A DNA stretch of 64,000 nucleotides from Cristatella mucedo (taxonomy: Eukaryota; Bryozoa; Phylactolaemata; Cristatellidae). The notes beneath the pieces are model-generated. The model made no database searches. It saw only the letters and a list, made by a program, of their open reading frames with translations, and was not told the DNA's origin. A program made the position numbers and the translations under genes. The DNA is taken from the NCBI GenBank assembly GCA_009760855.2, contig WPIO01000008.1, positions 6,930,001 through 6,994,000 on the forward strand, in the 5' to 3' direction. Of this stretch, positions 35,201-49,700 are shown in pieces (the stretch's first letter is position 1; each line of letters begins with the position of its first letter).

Positions 35201-38200
35201 AGGTCGGGAGGGAGTTCCAGGCTTTGGGAGCATACGAACTAAATGCACGGTCTCCAAAGGATTTAAGGTTTGTACGAGGTATTTCTAGACTGTTGGATTC
35301 CGAAAAGCAGGTGGTACGATGCTTGGCCTGGTGGGGTAGTATATCTGAGAGATAGGCTGGAGCCATTGAATGAAGGGACCTAAAAGTGAGTGACAAAACC
35401 TTGAAGTCAATCCGTTGCTTGACTGGTAGCCAGTGCAGGTCTGCAAGAAGTGGAGTAATGTGGCAACTGTGACGCTCACGATAGACAAGCCTAGCTGCAG
35501 AGTTTTGCACCAGCCAGTTTTGCACCTTGCTGCAATCGCCTGATCGCACTTGCTGGTAGGCCAGTAAGCAGTGAGTTGCAGAAGTCGAGACGGGATGCCA
35601 CGAATGGACGGACCAACTTAGATGTGGTATCCTTATCTAAACAAGCCCGAATGTTAGCGATGTTATGAAGCTGAAAATAGGCGGATTTGTCTGTGGAGCT
35701 GACATGGTCGTCTAGCGAGAAGTCGCTTTGGAATATGATACCTAGATTTCGAGCTGATTCAACAGGAGATATGCTGGCAGAGCAAATTTTGAGAGTCAGC
35801 CTTTCCAATCTCTGAATCACACTGGGTTTGCCCATAACTAGTAAGTTAGTTTTATTATCGTTAAGTTTTAGAAAATTTGCTGCCATCCATGTGCGGATTT
35901 CATTAATGCATGCAGCAAGTGAGTTGAAAGAATTGGAGGTCACATGCGTAAAGCTTGCTGAGGTGCATGCTTGTGACTTTTAAAAAGCACTTTCAGCATT
36001 GCTTTGTACCGCATAAATTCCACAAACTCGGCCAATACTTCACGTATCTGAAAAAAACTTGAGATGCTAGTTCGGCTCTGCTTGCACATCAGAATCCTAA
36101 ATTTACTATCCTAGAATTCCTCTGATTTCGGTCGGATAGGTTTTGCTACACATGCCATCAAACGTCCCGAAGCTTTATTTTCTGCAATCATGAATATGTA
36201 TTCTCACGAACGCACCCATGTAGTCCGTGCATGTGGGCAAGCGCCCTGGCGAATGCACGTGCTGCTATGCAGGTGGCTGCTGCCGCTGCTCACCAGGTCC
36301 TTTTCCAGCTGCCGAATGGTGCCCTCATAGAGCAGCCGCTGCTGGTCGAGGCGGCTGGCGCAGCTGCTCTCAGTCACCGCCAGTGCGCTGTCCAACTGGC
36401 GGCGCATGTCCTCTTTCATCATCTCGCGCTCGGCCAGCATCCTGCACAGGCAATGGACGAATGAAATCGTCAGCAAGTGGTGGCGCTCGAGCGTGACAGG
36501 TGGCCTCGAGCAGTTGCCTGCCACGCTCGAGAGTGGGAAGGCGGTGGAGGTGTGGTGGGAGGCACGAAGCGCTCTCGCACACTTAGAGCCACCATCGCAC
36601 GCCCACCTCTCGTTCTGCACTCGCAGCAGCTCACTCTGCGCACAGGCAAAGTCGGCAGCAGCACGGAGGCTTGCAGCCTGACGCCTCCTGCCGGGCGCCA
36701 AAGCGGCAGATGCCTCTTCAGGATAATTAAAGCGAAAGTAGTGGTTGCCACCGATGACGACGCGGTCTCCCTACAATCGAATGTGCAGGGATTATGAATG
36801 GGACAGTTAGAAAATGAAAATCCCGACATTCATGGATGCTCTTCACCGACAAAAGTGAAGACGAAAATGATTAGCAGCTGGCTGTACAGAGCACACGAAT
36901 CTGCAAATGCTGGCGCCATGGTGTTAAAATGGACTGGTGGCCTAACAGATGGGCGGCAGCAGCAGCACCAACGGGAGATGGGGCAAGCCTGCCGAATGTT
37001 GGTGTGCAGCATCGCTAAGGTACGAGCCAGCATGAACAAACCAGAACCACGTGGCTAGGTCCGGGTGATGTGGCAAGTGCTTCAACTGCAACGGCTGCAC
37101 GGAGAGAGCACTTTTAAAGCTCGGCACCAGTGATAATTGACTTTCGTCGTGCTATCACACCCAGCTTTCGAAACGTTTGCCGCATTCGACATTGTCAACA
37201 CGAGCGGGCAAGCAATGAGTTGCCCAGCTATAGCCAATACTCGCTGTGGGTGAGCATGTATCATGTTGCACACATCACATCGCATTGAGCTTTGCCGGCC
37301 AGTCTCGTGCAAATAAATCTGCCGGTCGAGAATCACTGCTACCAGGTGGCTACCCACTCACAGACAGCAGGGAAAGCACAAGCACACGCACATTGGGCTT
37401 CACTGGCCTTACGGACTAGAACACGAAAGGAATCTTTAAAAACGGATGGCGCAGCTGCTTTCAAACACACATGATGGAGTGTCCGTTCGCCAGTTATAAG
37501 GTCGCCGTTGACGTAAGTCTGAGCATCAGCCACCGAGGCGACGGTGACGACACCACTGCTGTTCTTTAGCACACTGCAAATAAATCAGCACAAGCATACG
37601 TGTAGGGTGTCGGATTAGAGCAAAGGTGAAGCGCTTCGCGGGTACGATGGTCCCATCGACACCACAGGCGTTCTCAGCCTCGGGCTGCCTCAACACGGGT
37701 CTGAAACAAAATTCTCCTCAAGGGAAAAGTCAGGATCCCGTTGCCAAGGTAAGCACCATCGAGTTTTCCAGCAATATGCAGCTCGAAGCGCTGTGCGACA
37801 CTGGACTTCTCGGCTTGTTGCAATTAGAACATCTGCCTCGCCTGACGCTAAGGAGAGCAAAGTGCAGGGGTGCACGCATGCCTGCTCACCAGTGCTCGTC
37901 TGCAATCAGGGCGCCGATCAATTGAATGTCGGCTTTACTGCCAGCTCGCCGACGGCCGACCATCGACACGCCAGTCTTGACTGCGTACGACAGAACCTCG
38001 GATAGCTGCGGATCTTCGTTTAAATTGATCAGGGACGGAAGGCGACTGTCGGCCTGGAACAAGCTTGCGTCTGCGTGTCCACTTCTAAGCTGTGATCGAG
38101 GCAGCAGGAGCCGACTGCGAAATCAGTGGGGGTTCGCGGTGGCGATAGAAATGGAGAAAGAATGGCCGTGTCGAAATCGGAATATCGTCGGCACAGCTCG

Positions 38201-40638
38201 GCAGCAGCAGCACGGCCACCTTGAGAGCAATCCCGGTATTCTCGAGCACAGCCGACTCTTCAAGAATGTGACTGGAGGCGCCCATCAGCCGCAGCTTGTC
38301 CTCCCATGTGCGCTGCATGTCGGTGACCTCGCGCTCCTTGTCCTAATATGGTAAACAACATAATTAATTCGTAGAGTCCTGCAAGAACCTGATCTCTATT
38401 CAGGCACTTCCCATTTTCCACTGAGCTCGAGCCCACGCCCTCGTCGTCAAAGGCGAGCATCTTACCCGTTGGCCAAACCAGGGCGGCTAGCACAGCCACG
38501 AGCACAGGTGTCGGCAAGGCTCAGCCGAGTCGGTGGGGCAAGGGGCAGAAGGCCAGTCACCAGCGCACACCCATGCCAGCCGGCAGGCTGACCGGACCAA
38601 ACGCGCTGACCTGCAAAGCTCTCTTGAGCGCCGAAATTTCGGCGAGCGTGGCGCATTCGGCCCCAGGGGTGTCCGTGTCGTCCTGCTGCTCGCTTCTTGC
38701 TTGCTTCAGGCGCTCAATCTCGGCCCGAAGCTCCCGGATGAGGCGAGCATTGGGGTCTTCGTTGATTCGGGCGACGTTCACTATCGATCGGGCTCGGCTC
38801 GCATAGCGCAGCGTGCTCAGTGTCTCGTCAACGTGAACGCTCGCCGGGCTAACGGTCGCCAGCATGGCCGTGCGCGAGTTACCGCCAAGGCTCTCCTTCA
38901 GCAGCCTGAGGGCGCGAGAATGAACGACCACGTGACACGGCACTTGCACAGTCTCGTGGCACTCTAACTGCCATACAGCGAGTTAACGTTTCGACATTGT
39001 TGCAGCTTGTAAGGCAGCTGACAAGTGCCCAAGCAGAAACCTAGGTCCATCACAGATGCATATGAAACAAAAATGATTCAGCTTATCACCACTTTGCCAC
39101 TGCCATCCTATAACAACTCGATCAAATTAATATGTACAGTGCACGCGATTAATGTTTGCTCACTGAAGAGTGACGAGCGGAACATACGACCTGCCACAGC
39201 AGCCCTGCAGCTGCAGCTATAAGGAACGAACCAGGTTAAAGTAAGGAAGAGATAAATCCAAATGCACAGGTAGCCGAACAGTCAGTGTGTAACCACTATG
39301 TATTTACGTGATGCCAGATTGGTCAGGTGGGATATCGAAGTGCACGTAGAAATGATGATGTCTTGTCACCCTGTAAGGTCGAACCCACGACCTTACAGGG
39401 TAATTACCCAGCTTAAGTCAATTTAGATCTGTTACATCGGTCGAGCTCGAGGCACCACTAAATCACAACTGCAAATTTCGTGCCGGAACTAAGGCAACAC
39501 GTCAAGAAGATGCATGCGTTGGCAAGCATGACACCACAATGCTGAACTGCTGGATGCCCTATCGATCGCGAGCGTTAAACCGGTAGGCAGCTGCGTCAGA
39601 CTGCAGTGCTGGCGATACATTCATAACATAGTTAAAAAATAACCTTAAAAGGAACTACCGATAAGACACCGAGCAGTACAGCTAGTGAGTACGGCGATCA
39701 ACAGAGCAGTAGCAAGACACCAGGTTGACCATTAGGCATGACTCACTCTAGTGAGAGCTCCCCAGCCCAGCCCAGCAGACATTCGAGCTCAACAGTTTCA
39801 AGCCTAAGAAAATGACTGTGAGAACTTTCTCGAGTGTAGGCCACAGAGAGGGACTGCAATCTCACCTTTAGGATGGTTGGCACGTCCCAGAAAGGGCATG
39901 TCAACCCGTAAAATTGGCTCGGCCAAGTTTAGCATTCGCACCAAAAAGTTCAGATCGCTCAAAGATTCCTGGCTCTGCACTTTTAGATAGCCACCCAGCA
40001 ATGGGAGATAGACTTTTTGCATTCCTGCTAGCTGAGAATTCCTGCGAATTACTAGAACGCACGGATTCCGTCCACGTGTCCATGGCTGCAAACCACTTCC
40101 CTCCATAGCAAGCGCTAAAAACGTGTGGCAAAGTCACTCAAGGCTGCACTCGCCACAACGGAATTCGGGCAGACACGCACCACGTGAGGGACGAGTCTCG
40201 GTACGGTATGTACAGCTTCCCGCTAGCTGCTGCTGTCTGCTCGGCCAGCAAGTTGATCACGGTGCCGAGAGCAAGCAGCGATTTGTTTATGCTCGCTCCT
40301 TCTTTTAGCCGCTGCCCGCTCGTCTTTGCTGACGACTGTCTCTCGCTACCGGCCAGGTCGACGAGGTTGATGCGGCTGACCACCGAATGGTCGTCGAGGT
40401 CGGCAGACGCAGCGGAGCGCTGCAAAGCAACAGTGGTTGCATGCACCTGAGCGCACCGGGCTTCAGGCTGCGGCGAGCACGGGTAAGGCTGTCATCAAGC
40501 GGCGGCCATTGATTAATATCACGCTAGCTTGTCGACACAGTCCCCTGTAGAAGGTAAATAGAGCACAGACGTTTCCAAGTGGCCACCAAGAATTCGCAAC
40601 TCAATGTCTTCCCAGCAAAGGGGCCTAAATATGGCAGT

Positions 40639-40708
<70 letters not shown>

Positions 40709-43700
40709 TCTGTTAACATGATTGCCGATAAAAAACACGTCGAACTCGGTGACAGCAGTTTGGAGGAAGATGTAAATTAGCTGACAAGGCAGACAAGCAG
40801 CACATTGCTGGTCGGCGATGTGACGCTCACCTTTCTTTGGCTGAGCACGATGGTTAGCACCGAGTGCGAGCGGCTGCTCTTGTCGTTCATGCCCGTGGCA
40901 GCAGTTGCACGCTGCTTGTTCCCTAAATCCAGGCACATCTACACGAGGAGAGCGTCTGCAATTCAGCAAACTGCACAGCAGGCCGAGGTGGTGGGACGAG
41001 AGCAGCACGTGAGAGCGAGTACAGCCACCCGATGTGCTTGCCTGGGAGGCAGGGCTGCGCTTGTACGACCTAAATAGCCAGCAGCTGGTGGGAGCCGGGC
41101 CTCGGCTGCAAAGCTCCGGCAGGTAGCAGTGCTGGATCTTCGACGGTTTAAGTCGTGCTGCTTGGCTCTTCTTGGGGGGGGGGAGCTGTGCTCTCGAACC
41201 AGCCGAGCAGTTTTGCTAGACTTGCTCGATGCCGGATCACGTGAGTTATACGACCGTACAAACGATTTTTGCCCATCTCAATGGGGTAACAACGAAGCAC
41301 TTATACCTTGCCTCGGATGGGGGAGGGCTACCACTACAAGACAAACGGCTTGTCGGCCTCTCTTTGACTTAAGTGCAATCCTCCGAATGTATGCTAGGCA
41401 ATTTCTCTTTCTAAACAACTGCTGCTGTTGCTTTGATCATTTGCTTCACGGTTTCTTCTCGAACTCTTGCCATGCGGTTTCCTTTGTATGCTTGAGAGAT
41501 CTGATGCAACTATTAATGCAGTATTAAGAAGCAAGCACATCCCTTTCTATGCATCATAGTCAGATAATGTAAAGTCAGAGATGACAATTGTTGCATTGTG
41601 CTGCGTGTGTAAGTGTACATGTCTTGCTGAATAGCAAGCGACTTTCGAGAACACTAGTACTTGATTGAGAACAACGATCGGTCTGGCAGACGAGGCAGTG
41701 GCGTGGTTTAAATCGTACTTGTCTGATCGCGTTCAATCCGTGAACTTTGACTTAGGTGCAATCCAATTCAAATTTAGGTGTCGTTCTTGACAGCTGCCTT
41801 AATTTTAAAAGGTTCATTCAGAAAACTGCTTCTACAGCTAGCCACCACATCCGATCCCTATCCAAGATTATGAGCTGTCTTCGAGCTCTCAGCTTAAAGA
41901 CAATCGGCGACAGAAGCTTTAGCTCTGCAGGTCATAGACTGTGGACCTCGTTCCACGATTCTTATGCAACAACTACTCTCCTGCTGCCGACTATGGCTCA
42001 TTCTTTTCAGCGGTCCTGAGCTGCTACTTCTATGCTACTGACTACCTCAGCTGCTCTCCTGACTCTGCTATACTTCCCACATTCTCTTTGCTGCGTGAGA
42101 CGAAGTCTGTTGGCTACCGAATGCGTACCGAAAGCTGGTTAGGCTGTGAGTGGGCTATACAAAACTCTCCTGCATAACACCCACGTAGTCTTTATGACTT
42201 TACAGAGTTACAGACGGAGATACATTACATTACATTATTAAACAGTACTCGACAACACTATTATTAGCTGGAGTGCAAAAGTTAACTCTCACGGGCACTG
42301 TCTGTTGTCTGCAACTCAGGAATGCTGTGCTTCGATTGGCTAACGTCTTGGCTGGCGCCTAACAGCAGGAGCACTGCGCTGTGATTTGCTAGCCAAGGTC
42401 GGGGGGGCCTAGTACCAGCATGGGCACCAGTTAGGCAGGCATTGGCTGGGGTATACACTCCCACATAATGATCTCTACATTTGTTCAGGTGATCAGATGG
42501 CTAAAATATTTAACTGAATTAAAAAAAAGTAAGACACTCGGAGGTTCTTGGTATTATAACAAATTCGGGCTCCGGCTTAGCTGAATAATATGCAATCTTG
42601 CAGAAGCTCGGCATCCTTTGATAAAGCAGTCGAACAAACCATAAGCCATATACGTACTACAGAAGCCAGCTAAAGTACTCAGCAACTTAATTTAATGCAG
42701 CCACAATAAGTGACCTGTCTATTTTGATATGCCATCGTAACTGTTCAACCCCACACTGCTTACGGCCATCAAGGTGGCAACTCCATCGAATTTTGGAACC
42801 TACCTTCCCAAAGCGAATTTTAAAATCAGAAAGTGGCTGAGTATGTGATGTCGTCACTAATATAGATCTTGAGATCTGTCAGACTGCTGAAGGCTTTCAA
42901 TTTAATCGTTGAAGTTATCAGATCTAAATAGTATCCTGCAATCCAAACTCAGGAAACGATGGCAGGAGCTCTATTAGGGCACTTCACTTATTTAGATGTC
43001 ACACGACCCAGCATTTTATTTTAACTACAGCTCGAAGAAACGAGTCTCTATGAGCCACTGCAGTAAGTTTGGCTATTGCAGTTCACATGACACAGCCTAA
43101 CATTTCTACATCAGTATTGCCGGTATCAGTATTTGCACACGACACCAATTGGCCAAATAGCAAAGGCAAATGCAGATAGCTACAACTATAAGCATTGGGT
43201 GGAAGAAGGACAGGGGCCTAGGAATCGACGATGAAAGGAAAGGAATATATCGCATGACAGGCTGAAGACCCTGACGATGTTTACCCTGACAATCCGGTTT
43301 CTGAGAAGCAAGAGCTGGCTAGAACATGCTATTCCCAGATCTCCAAATTCCGAGCCAGCCAATAACTAGAATCCCTTACAAATGGAATCTAGAAACTTGC
43401 AGTTATTTGCAGCTGTTTATACTGTTTATATAATCCAAATAATCGGCTTTACATTAAGGCATCCAATCTAGTGCATAAAACACCGCTAAAATGCTACCTT
43501 TTATCCACAGTCAGCACATACGACATCCATAAGACGAGCACGAGATCACGTATTTAGCAAAAATTAGGGAAAAACAAAGCAGGCACGTGGTTCAAATAAC
43601 CAAAAGAGTATTAATAAATAAAATATGGTTACCAGAACGTCTTCGTACGACTTGGCGATGAGAGATGACAAGCCTTCGATGTATGGTCCTGACTGAGGGT

Positions 43701-46700
43701 GCTCTCGTACCTTCAACTGAGAACACACGGCTTCCAGCTGCAGTTAGTTGCACCGACAGGATAGCTATGATGATGCCTGGGCCAAGATCTGACTAGCCCA
43801 AGTTCGTAGTGCTGCAATTTGACGTGGAGCTGGCTACCAAAAGATAGCGAAATGTGCCGGTTGATCTTCTCACGAATCCATTCACAGAAAGCTCGATGCA
43901 GCTACTAAGCGCTCACGGAATGCGAATTAAACAGCAACACTAACAGATGCATTTAAACAAATAGCTTTTTGTTCGAATGCCAGTGAAATGTAACAGTGGC
44001 AATGTGCACACAAAGCAACATGTAGCCCACATGGAGATGCTTAAGCACCAGAGCATGTCAGGGCTCGCAGAATAGTATACTATTTGTTTCAGGACTGTTT
44101 TCACGATGACCTAGCGCTGGCACTTCAGCTTACACTTGTCTTTTGATCTTAGATGGCAACGGCAAGCACACGGCATCAACGACTACCAGAAGGCATAAGG
44201 AAACCGGCAAATACAGAGCGCCACCACCAGCACAAACGGCTGCCGTGAAAAATAACCACATAGGGCAACAGAGCTGCATAGATCATTAGCCAGTCTTAAC
44301 CAGAAAGCAATCCACACGCAGTGCTCCTACTTACGCTTGCCTTCTTCTCGCCGGCAATTCCTTTATGTGGTGAAAGCAGGTCATGAATCTTCTCGTTGTA
44401 TATCTCGAAGAAACTAATCTCAGCGCTTGACGAAGGCTTGGAAGAAATAAAGAAAACGATCTATGAATAACGATAAGGAGCATCTACTGGCCCATCTGGC
44501 TACTACCTAAGCTGCTTTATAGGCCTTTTAGTGGTACACAAATTACCTAGCACCGTGAGCATCACAACATATAGAACGTCCATCGAAGTGAAGCAACATT
44601 CGTGCATAACGTAAGTGCATTCATTTCAATACTTCCTGACGCCTCGGCTCAATGCATGGCACTGACATTGTTGAGCGCAAAGCCACTGAGTAAAACACGC
44701 TGAGTTTTCGTGTACTGTTCATTTGGTACACGGCTATGCACATCTGCACTCAGATGTCTGTGAGCATGCTACCTGGTCTGCAGCTTCATCAGCCTGCAAG
44801 CACTCAAATAAGTCTCGGCTGAAGCGAGGAATGATTCCTTCGTCTTCCTTGGTGCCCATGATGCTAAAAGCAAAATGAAGCTGCTGGTTCCTGCCTTATG
44901 ACTATCAGATTCACTGGCACAAATTTAGATGAAGCTGCTTATCTTCCCCTGCATCCACAAGACACATGCTGGCATATTTGAACCATTCCATACCTGGCAA
45001 CTAATACAACAAGCAAGAAGCTCAAATAAAAGCACGACTCTGTAGGTAGATCAAGCAAAATGCACAGAAAACCGTAAGTCGAGATCAAGTGAGCAGCAGA
45101 AATCGCTAGACTGTGGTGCATTAAATTAAAGGAACAACAGACGTACCAAGTAACCATGCACCATGATTAGGGTGTTTACACAAATAGCAGCAAATCTAAT
45201 GAAACAATCAGCTGCTACAAGCTTTGTTCAATAGTAGCACCACAACAATAATTAAATCTGAGGGTTTAGTAAAGTACAAAATTTCGTGCCGGCTAAAACT
45301 CCGGCTCAGACTCAGAACATATAGGCCCAAGAACAGGTGACACCACCAATTGACTATTGGCTTGTCATGAGATTCCACCAGGTTGTGATGACATGGTGTA
45401 TATATTGCAGAGAGTTTGGCGATCAGAGAGAAATTTGGCTGTACTTTGCTAATCAACAGGACCACGTAGCTCAACCACACAAGCAAGTGCAAGTATCAAA
45501 ACCAGTGGCTAAAAAGAACTTGCAAGTATCAAAACCAGTGGCTAAAAAGAACTTACATGACCAAAAACGCTCCGAGGAATATGTCGCTCTTTGACTATCA
45601 TCTAACTCAATAAGTGATAACCATGTTTAAGCTCACGCTGAGGCAGATTAAGGCTCAGTGCCACAATTATAAGAACACCATATACTAATAGTGATTTATA
45701 ACTATATTCGGCTTAAGACTTGAAACGCAATTGCGACATCAGGTTGAAGACTTTAGATAACGTGAATCTACATTTGACATACACTAAAAAAATGCTACCG
45801 AGACCAAATCCATATCCATATATGATAGATCATGGTAATACCAACCAATATTCATTGACTGCATTGGCTCATAGACTACATTGCATCTTGGTACATGCTT
45901 AGACAATAATGATTAATAATGACAATAATGATAATGATTATACAAAGAAATTAAATGCATACCAAATGTACTTAATGAATACTTTTTAGAATGCAAAACC
46001 AGAGGTACCTGTAACTCTTGCCACTTCCTGTTTGACCATAGGCAAATAAGCATATGTTGTAGCCTTCAATTGCTTTTGCAAGAAGGGGCCGACCAAGTGC
46101 CTCATAAACTGTCTGCTGGCTTGCAAACTGAGCACAGTCGTCATTGCATGCATCGCGAGAAAACGACCAAAAAGCATAGTCATAGGTGTAGCGAGTGATT
46201 TGGCCAGCATCGTTAGTCACCAGAATGTCACTTTCATTCGCGGTGATCGCACATCGTGTGTTGTGGCCACCACCAAGCTCCCTGAAATGCAATTAAAAGT
46301 CACGTGAGATCAAGGTCTCACAAAAAACGAAATGAATGAGTGCACTGACTTGCTGTACCATCGCAAGGCTTTAATCCATAAACGAAAACATCTCGTTTTG
46401 CCAACATCAGGCATTTCTGCAGGCCTTTGATCTCCCGGGTTTAGGGTAGGACCTAATATAATAATATTAATATGCTTGATAAAGTGCACTCAGAGAACTC
46501 AATCTCTTTCTAGGTGCTTTACATTTGCTGCAAAGGAAACACGATCGAGTAGTGAGTGGTATCATGCTTGATAAACATGAATAACATGGTTTGGAGTGAC
46601 ATGCACAGAGTCAGCATGCAAGTGTGGTTAGTGGCAGCATGCACAGTGTCAGCATGCATAAGCATATAAAGGACGAATCACATAGACCGACTAAATGCTC

Positions 46701-49700
46701 TGATAAATAGGTGCATTTTTAATTTCTTTTTAAATGTGGTCAAGTCGGAGGATGTAGTGACGGAAGTTGAGCATGAGTTCCAGGCTTTGAGAGCATACAA
46801 ACTAAAGGCAAGGTCTCCAAATGATTTGAGGTGTGTTCGACGGATAGGTAAACAGTTAGATTCCGAAAAACGGGTGGTACGATGCGACTGAGCGTTGAAG
46901 ACAATAATATATACTACTGAGAGTTGACGACAGTTGTAATGTAATGTATCTCCGTTTGTAACTCCACAAAGTCATAAAGACCATGTGGGTGTTACGCATG
47001 AGAATTTTGTATAGAGCACTCACAGCCTAAGCGGCTTTCGGTACGCATTCGGAAGCCAGCAGACTTCGTCTCACGCAACAAAGAGAAAGTGGGAAGCATA
47101 GCAGAGTCAGGAGAGCAGTTGAGGTAGTGAGTAGCATAGAAGTAGCAGCTCAGGACTGCTGAAAAGGATGTGCCATAGTCAGCAGTAGGAGAGTAGTTGT
47201 CGTTGCGTAAGAATTGACAGTTCCCTGCTGCAAGCTCCTGAAGATGAATACCACTAGATTCAGCAACAGAGATCACTGAACAAAAAAGCAAACACCAGCT
47301 ATCACGGAATTACCCATGTGCTGCCAAGAGAGCCACACATAAATCATGCAGCCAGCAAAAATCCGATTTCGACCTCCTGGTAGGGGTGAGACACATACTA
47401 AAGTTCTTACCCAGCCATTAAAGTGTTTTATCAATGCCACATAGTTAAAAAAAACAAGCAAGTTATCATGAACCGAGTCAAGGAACAAAATGAATGACAG
47501 GGCACAACTTTCCTATCATGCTTGCCCAGAGATTCACCGACAGCAACCCCATTGTATAAGCATCTGGCATAAACAATCGTGACTTTCTTAGACATGAAGT
47601 GCAACATAATAATGCTTCGTTAAGCCATTCTTACTGTACTATACAAGCAAACCAGGCTTTGTTACTACGTCTGGGATGATTTCTACACCCAAGCAGATTG
47701 ACAAAGTTCCAAAGACTTTGAGCTGGCTCTGAGCTCATAAAAAGGCAGCACATAAACCAAGAACAATTGATGGCAATAGGTACAAAAAACAAAGGCTAGA
47801 ACAAAAATGATGAGGCCAGTGACAGAGTCAGGGGCCGAGGGGCAATTGCCCCCCCCCCCATGGACAGAGAGAATTTGTGAGCCGCGATGGCACACTAGGT
47901 AAGGCAGTTGCTTTTCACGACCTCGGTCCCAAAGTCGTGGGTTCGAATCCTGTGGTGAGTAATCCTTTATCGCCCTTGCAAGCGGTGGTGATAGCCGTTA
48001 AGGCTCTTCTGTCGCTATACAAAAGAGGCTGTTAAATCAGCTAGTAACTAACTATATCCTGGGGCAAATTTCCCTAGGCCTTGGTGGGGGAAGGGACCCT
48101 TGCCCCCCAAACTGAACCCTTGCCCCAAACCTGAAAACCCTGGCTCTGTTCTGAGTGAGGCTGTCTTATTTTGGCAGCACCACCAGCTACCAAGTTGCTC
48201 CTTGCAATGGACCACAGCAGAAATGACGAGCCGATGCCAATCGAAAGAGCAGAGTCACAGGAGTCAAATTACTGCAGCACACTACATGAGCTGCTATCGG
48301 TGCTCAGTGGCAGCAAATCAAGTAGTTCGAGTCCACGGCAGCAACTTTGGGCCACATCGATAGGTATCTGTCCCTGAGCTCAGCCGTGAAAGGTTTTTAT
48401 GATAACAAGAACCTGACCAGGCAGCGAGTGACACAGTGACGTGGCTGCCATGACTAGTGCAGAGGGCAGGCACCCAACTGATAACTGACCCAACGAGTTT
48501 GTGTGAGCAGACAGCAGTGGCAGACCAACCAACAGTGTTCTGCATTTAACCAATAGACTGGGTTCTTCTGGTGCAGAGAAAGGTTCGGCACCGGCTATAT
48601 CCGCTGGAAATAATTTGGGATTCAACACAAAAAAGAGTCATTCTTCTCACCATAACTAGCCAAAAGCATCACGGGGCTGTCAGCCTTGTGGTCACCATGT
48701 TGTCATATGAAGAAGCCCTGGGAGCTGCCTTGGTACTACTGATGAGTTAAGGAGATAGGTTCAAATTGTGAGTTTGGCTTTGCTTGTAGATAGATCACTG
48801 CAGTACTTGATTTCTGATTTCTAATGGATAACATTGGCTATTCATGTCCACTTGATTGCAGAATATAAAGTTCAAAGACATTTTATGGCACGCACAGGGA
48901 AAGTTATCCAACTGCATCAGAAATGAACTACAGCAGCTATATACAAGCATAGCTGAACTCATATATAAAATGTATGTTGACCTGTTAAGTATTAGCCGAT
49001 TTATGGAATTTACAAGGTACAAAGCTACACTGTAAATGAGGCTGTTTAAAAGTCACAGGCATGTACCTCAACAAGCTGCCAACATGTATCTCGATGTACC
49101 AAGATTCAGCAAGTTGGGATACAGTCATATAGCATGCAGAGATCGGTTAACTGCTTTACACACCTCTCCCATATGCATGGCATACCCTGCAGCTAGCCCT
49201 GTATGCACTGCACGGGCTGCCAGAGGTATAGCCGGAACAAAGAATGTGCAGCTAGCTGCCCACATGAGTGCTCTGGGTAGAGGATGAATGCTGATGGGAC
49301 CACGGTTGACCAATTTCTCTGAGGCGAGAGGCCACCGACCTCGTGCCACCTCCTACAAGTCATTGTCAGCATACCCGACAGATACGCATTCACTATATTT
49401 GCAGCTTTCGGCTTAGCAGCAGGAGGCGGTGCTTGGACTGGACAGCGGCTCCCAAACGAATGTCGACAACAGTCAGAGCAACAAGTACATTTGTAGCCGT
49501 GTTGCATCATACCTTTGTGTGAATGGCCTCACTCGCACTGCCACGACGATTGAGCAACCCAAGCCGTCAGACAAGGGTGCACAGTAATCCAAATTGGGCG
49601 TGCTTCGGCTCGAATAAGGGGCACTGCAGTCAACTACGACAGCACCCACTAAAACTGAAGCTGCTGTTGGCATGGTGGCTCCACCTGGTCGACAAGGCTC

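Noticed and set aside
40519-40719. Arg-Glu repeat proteins on the minus strand
   Set aside because: Translation of the CT microsatellite; the same applies to 56180-56479 and 59201-59523.
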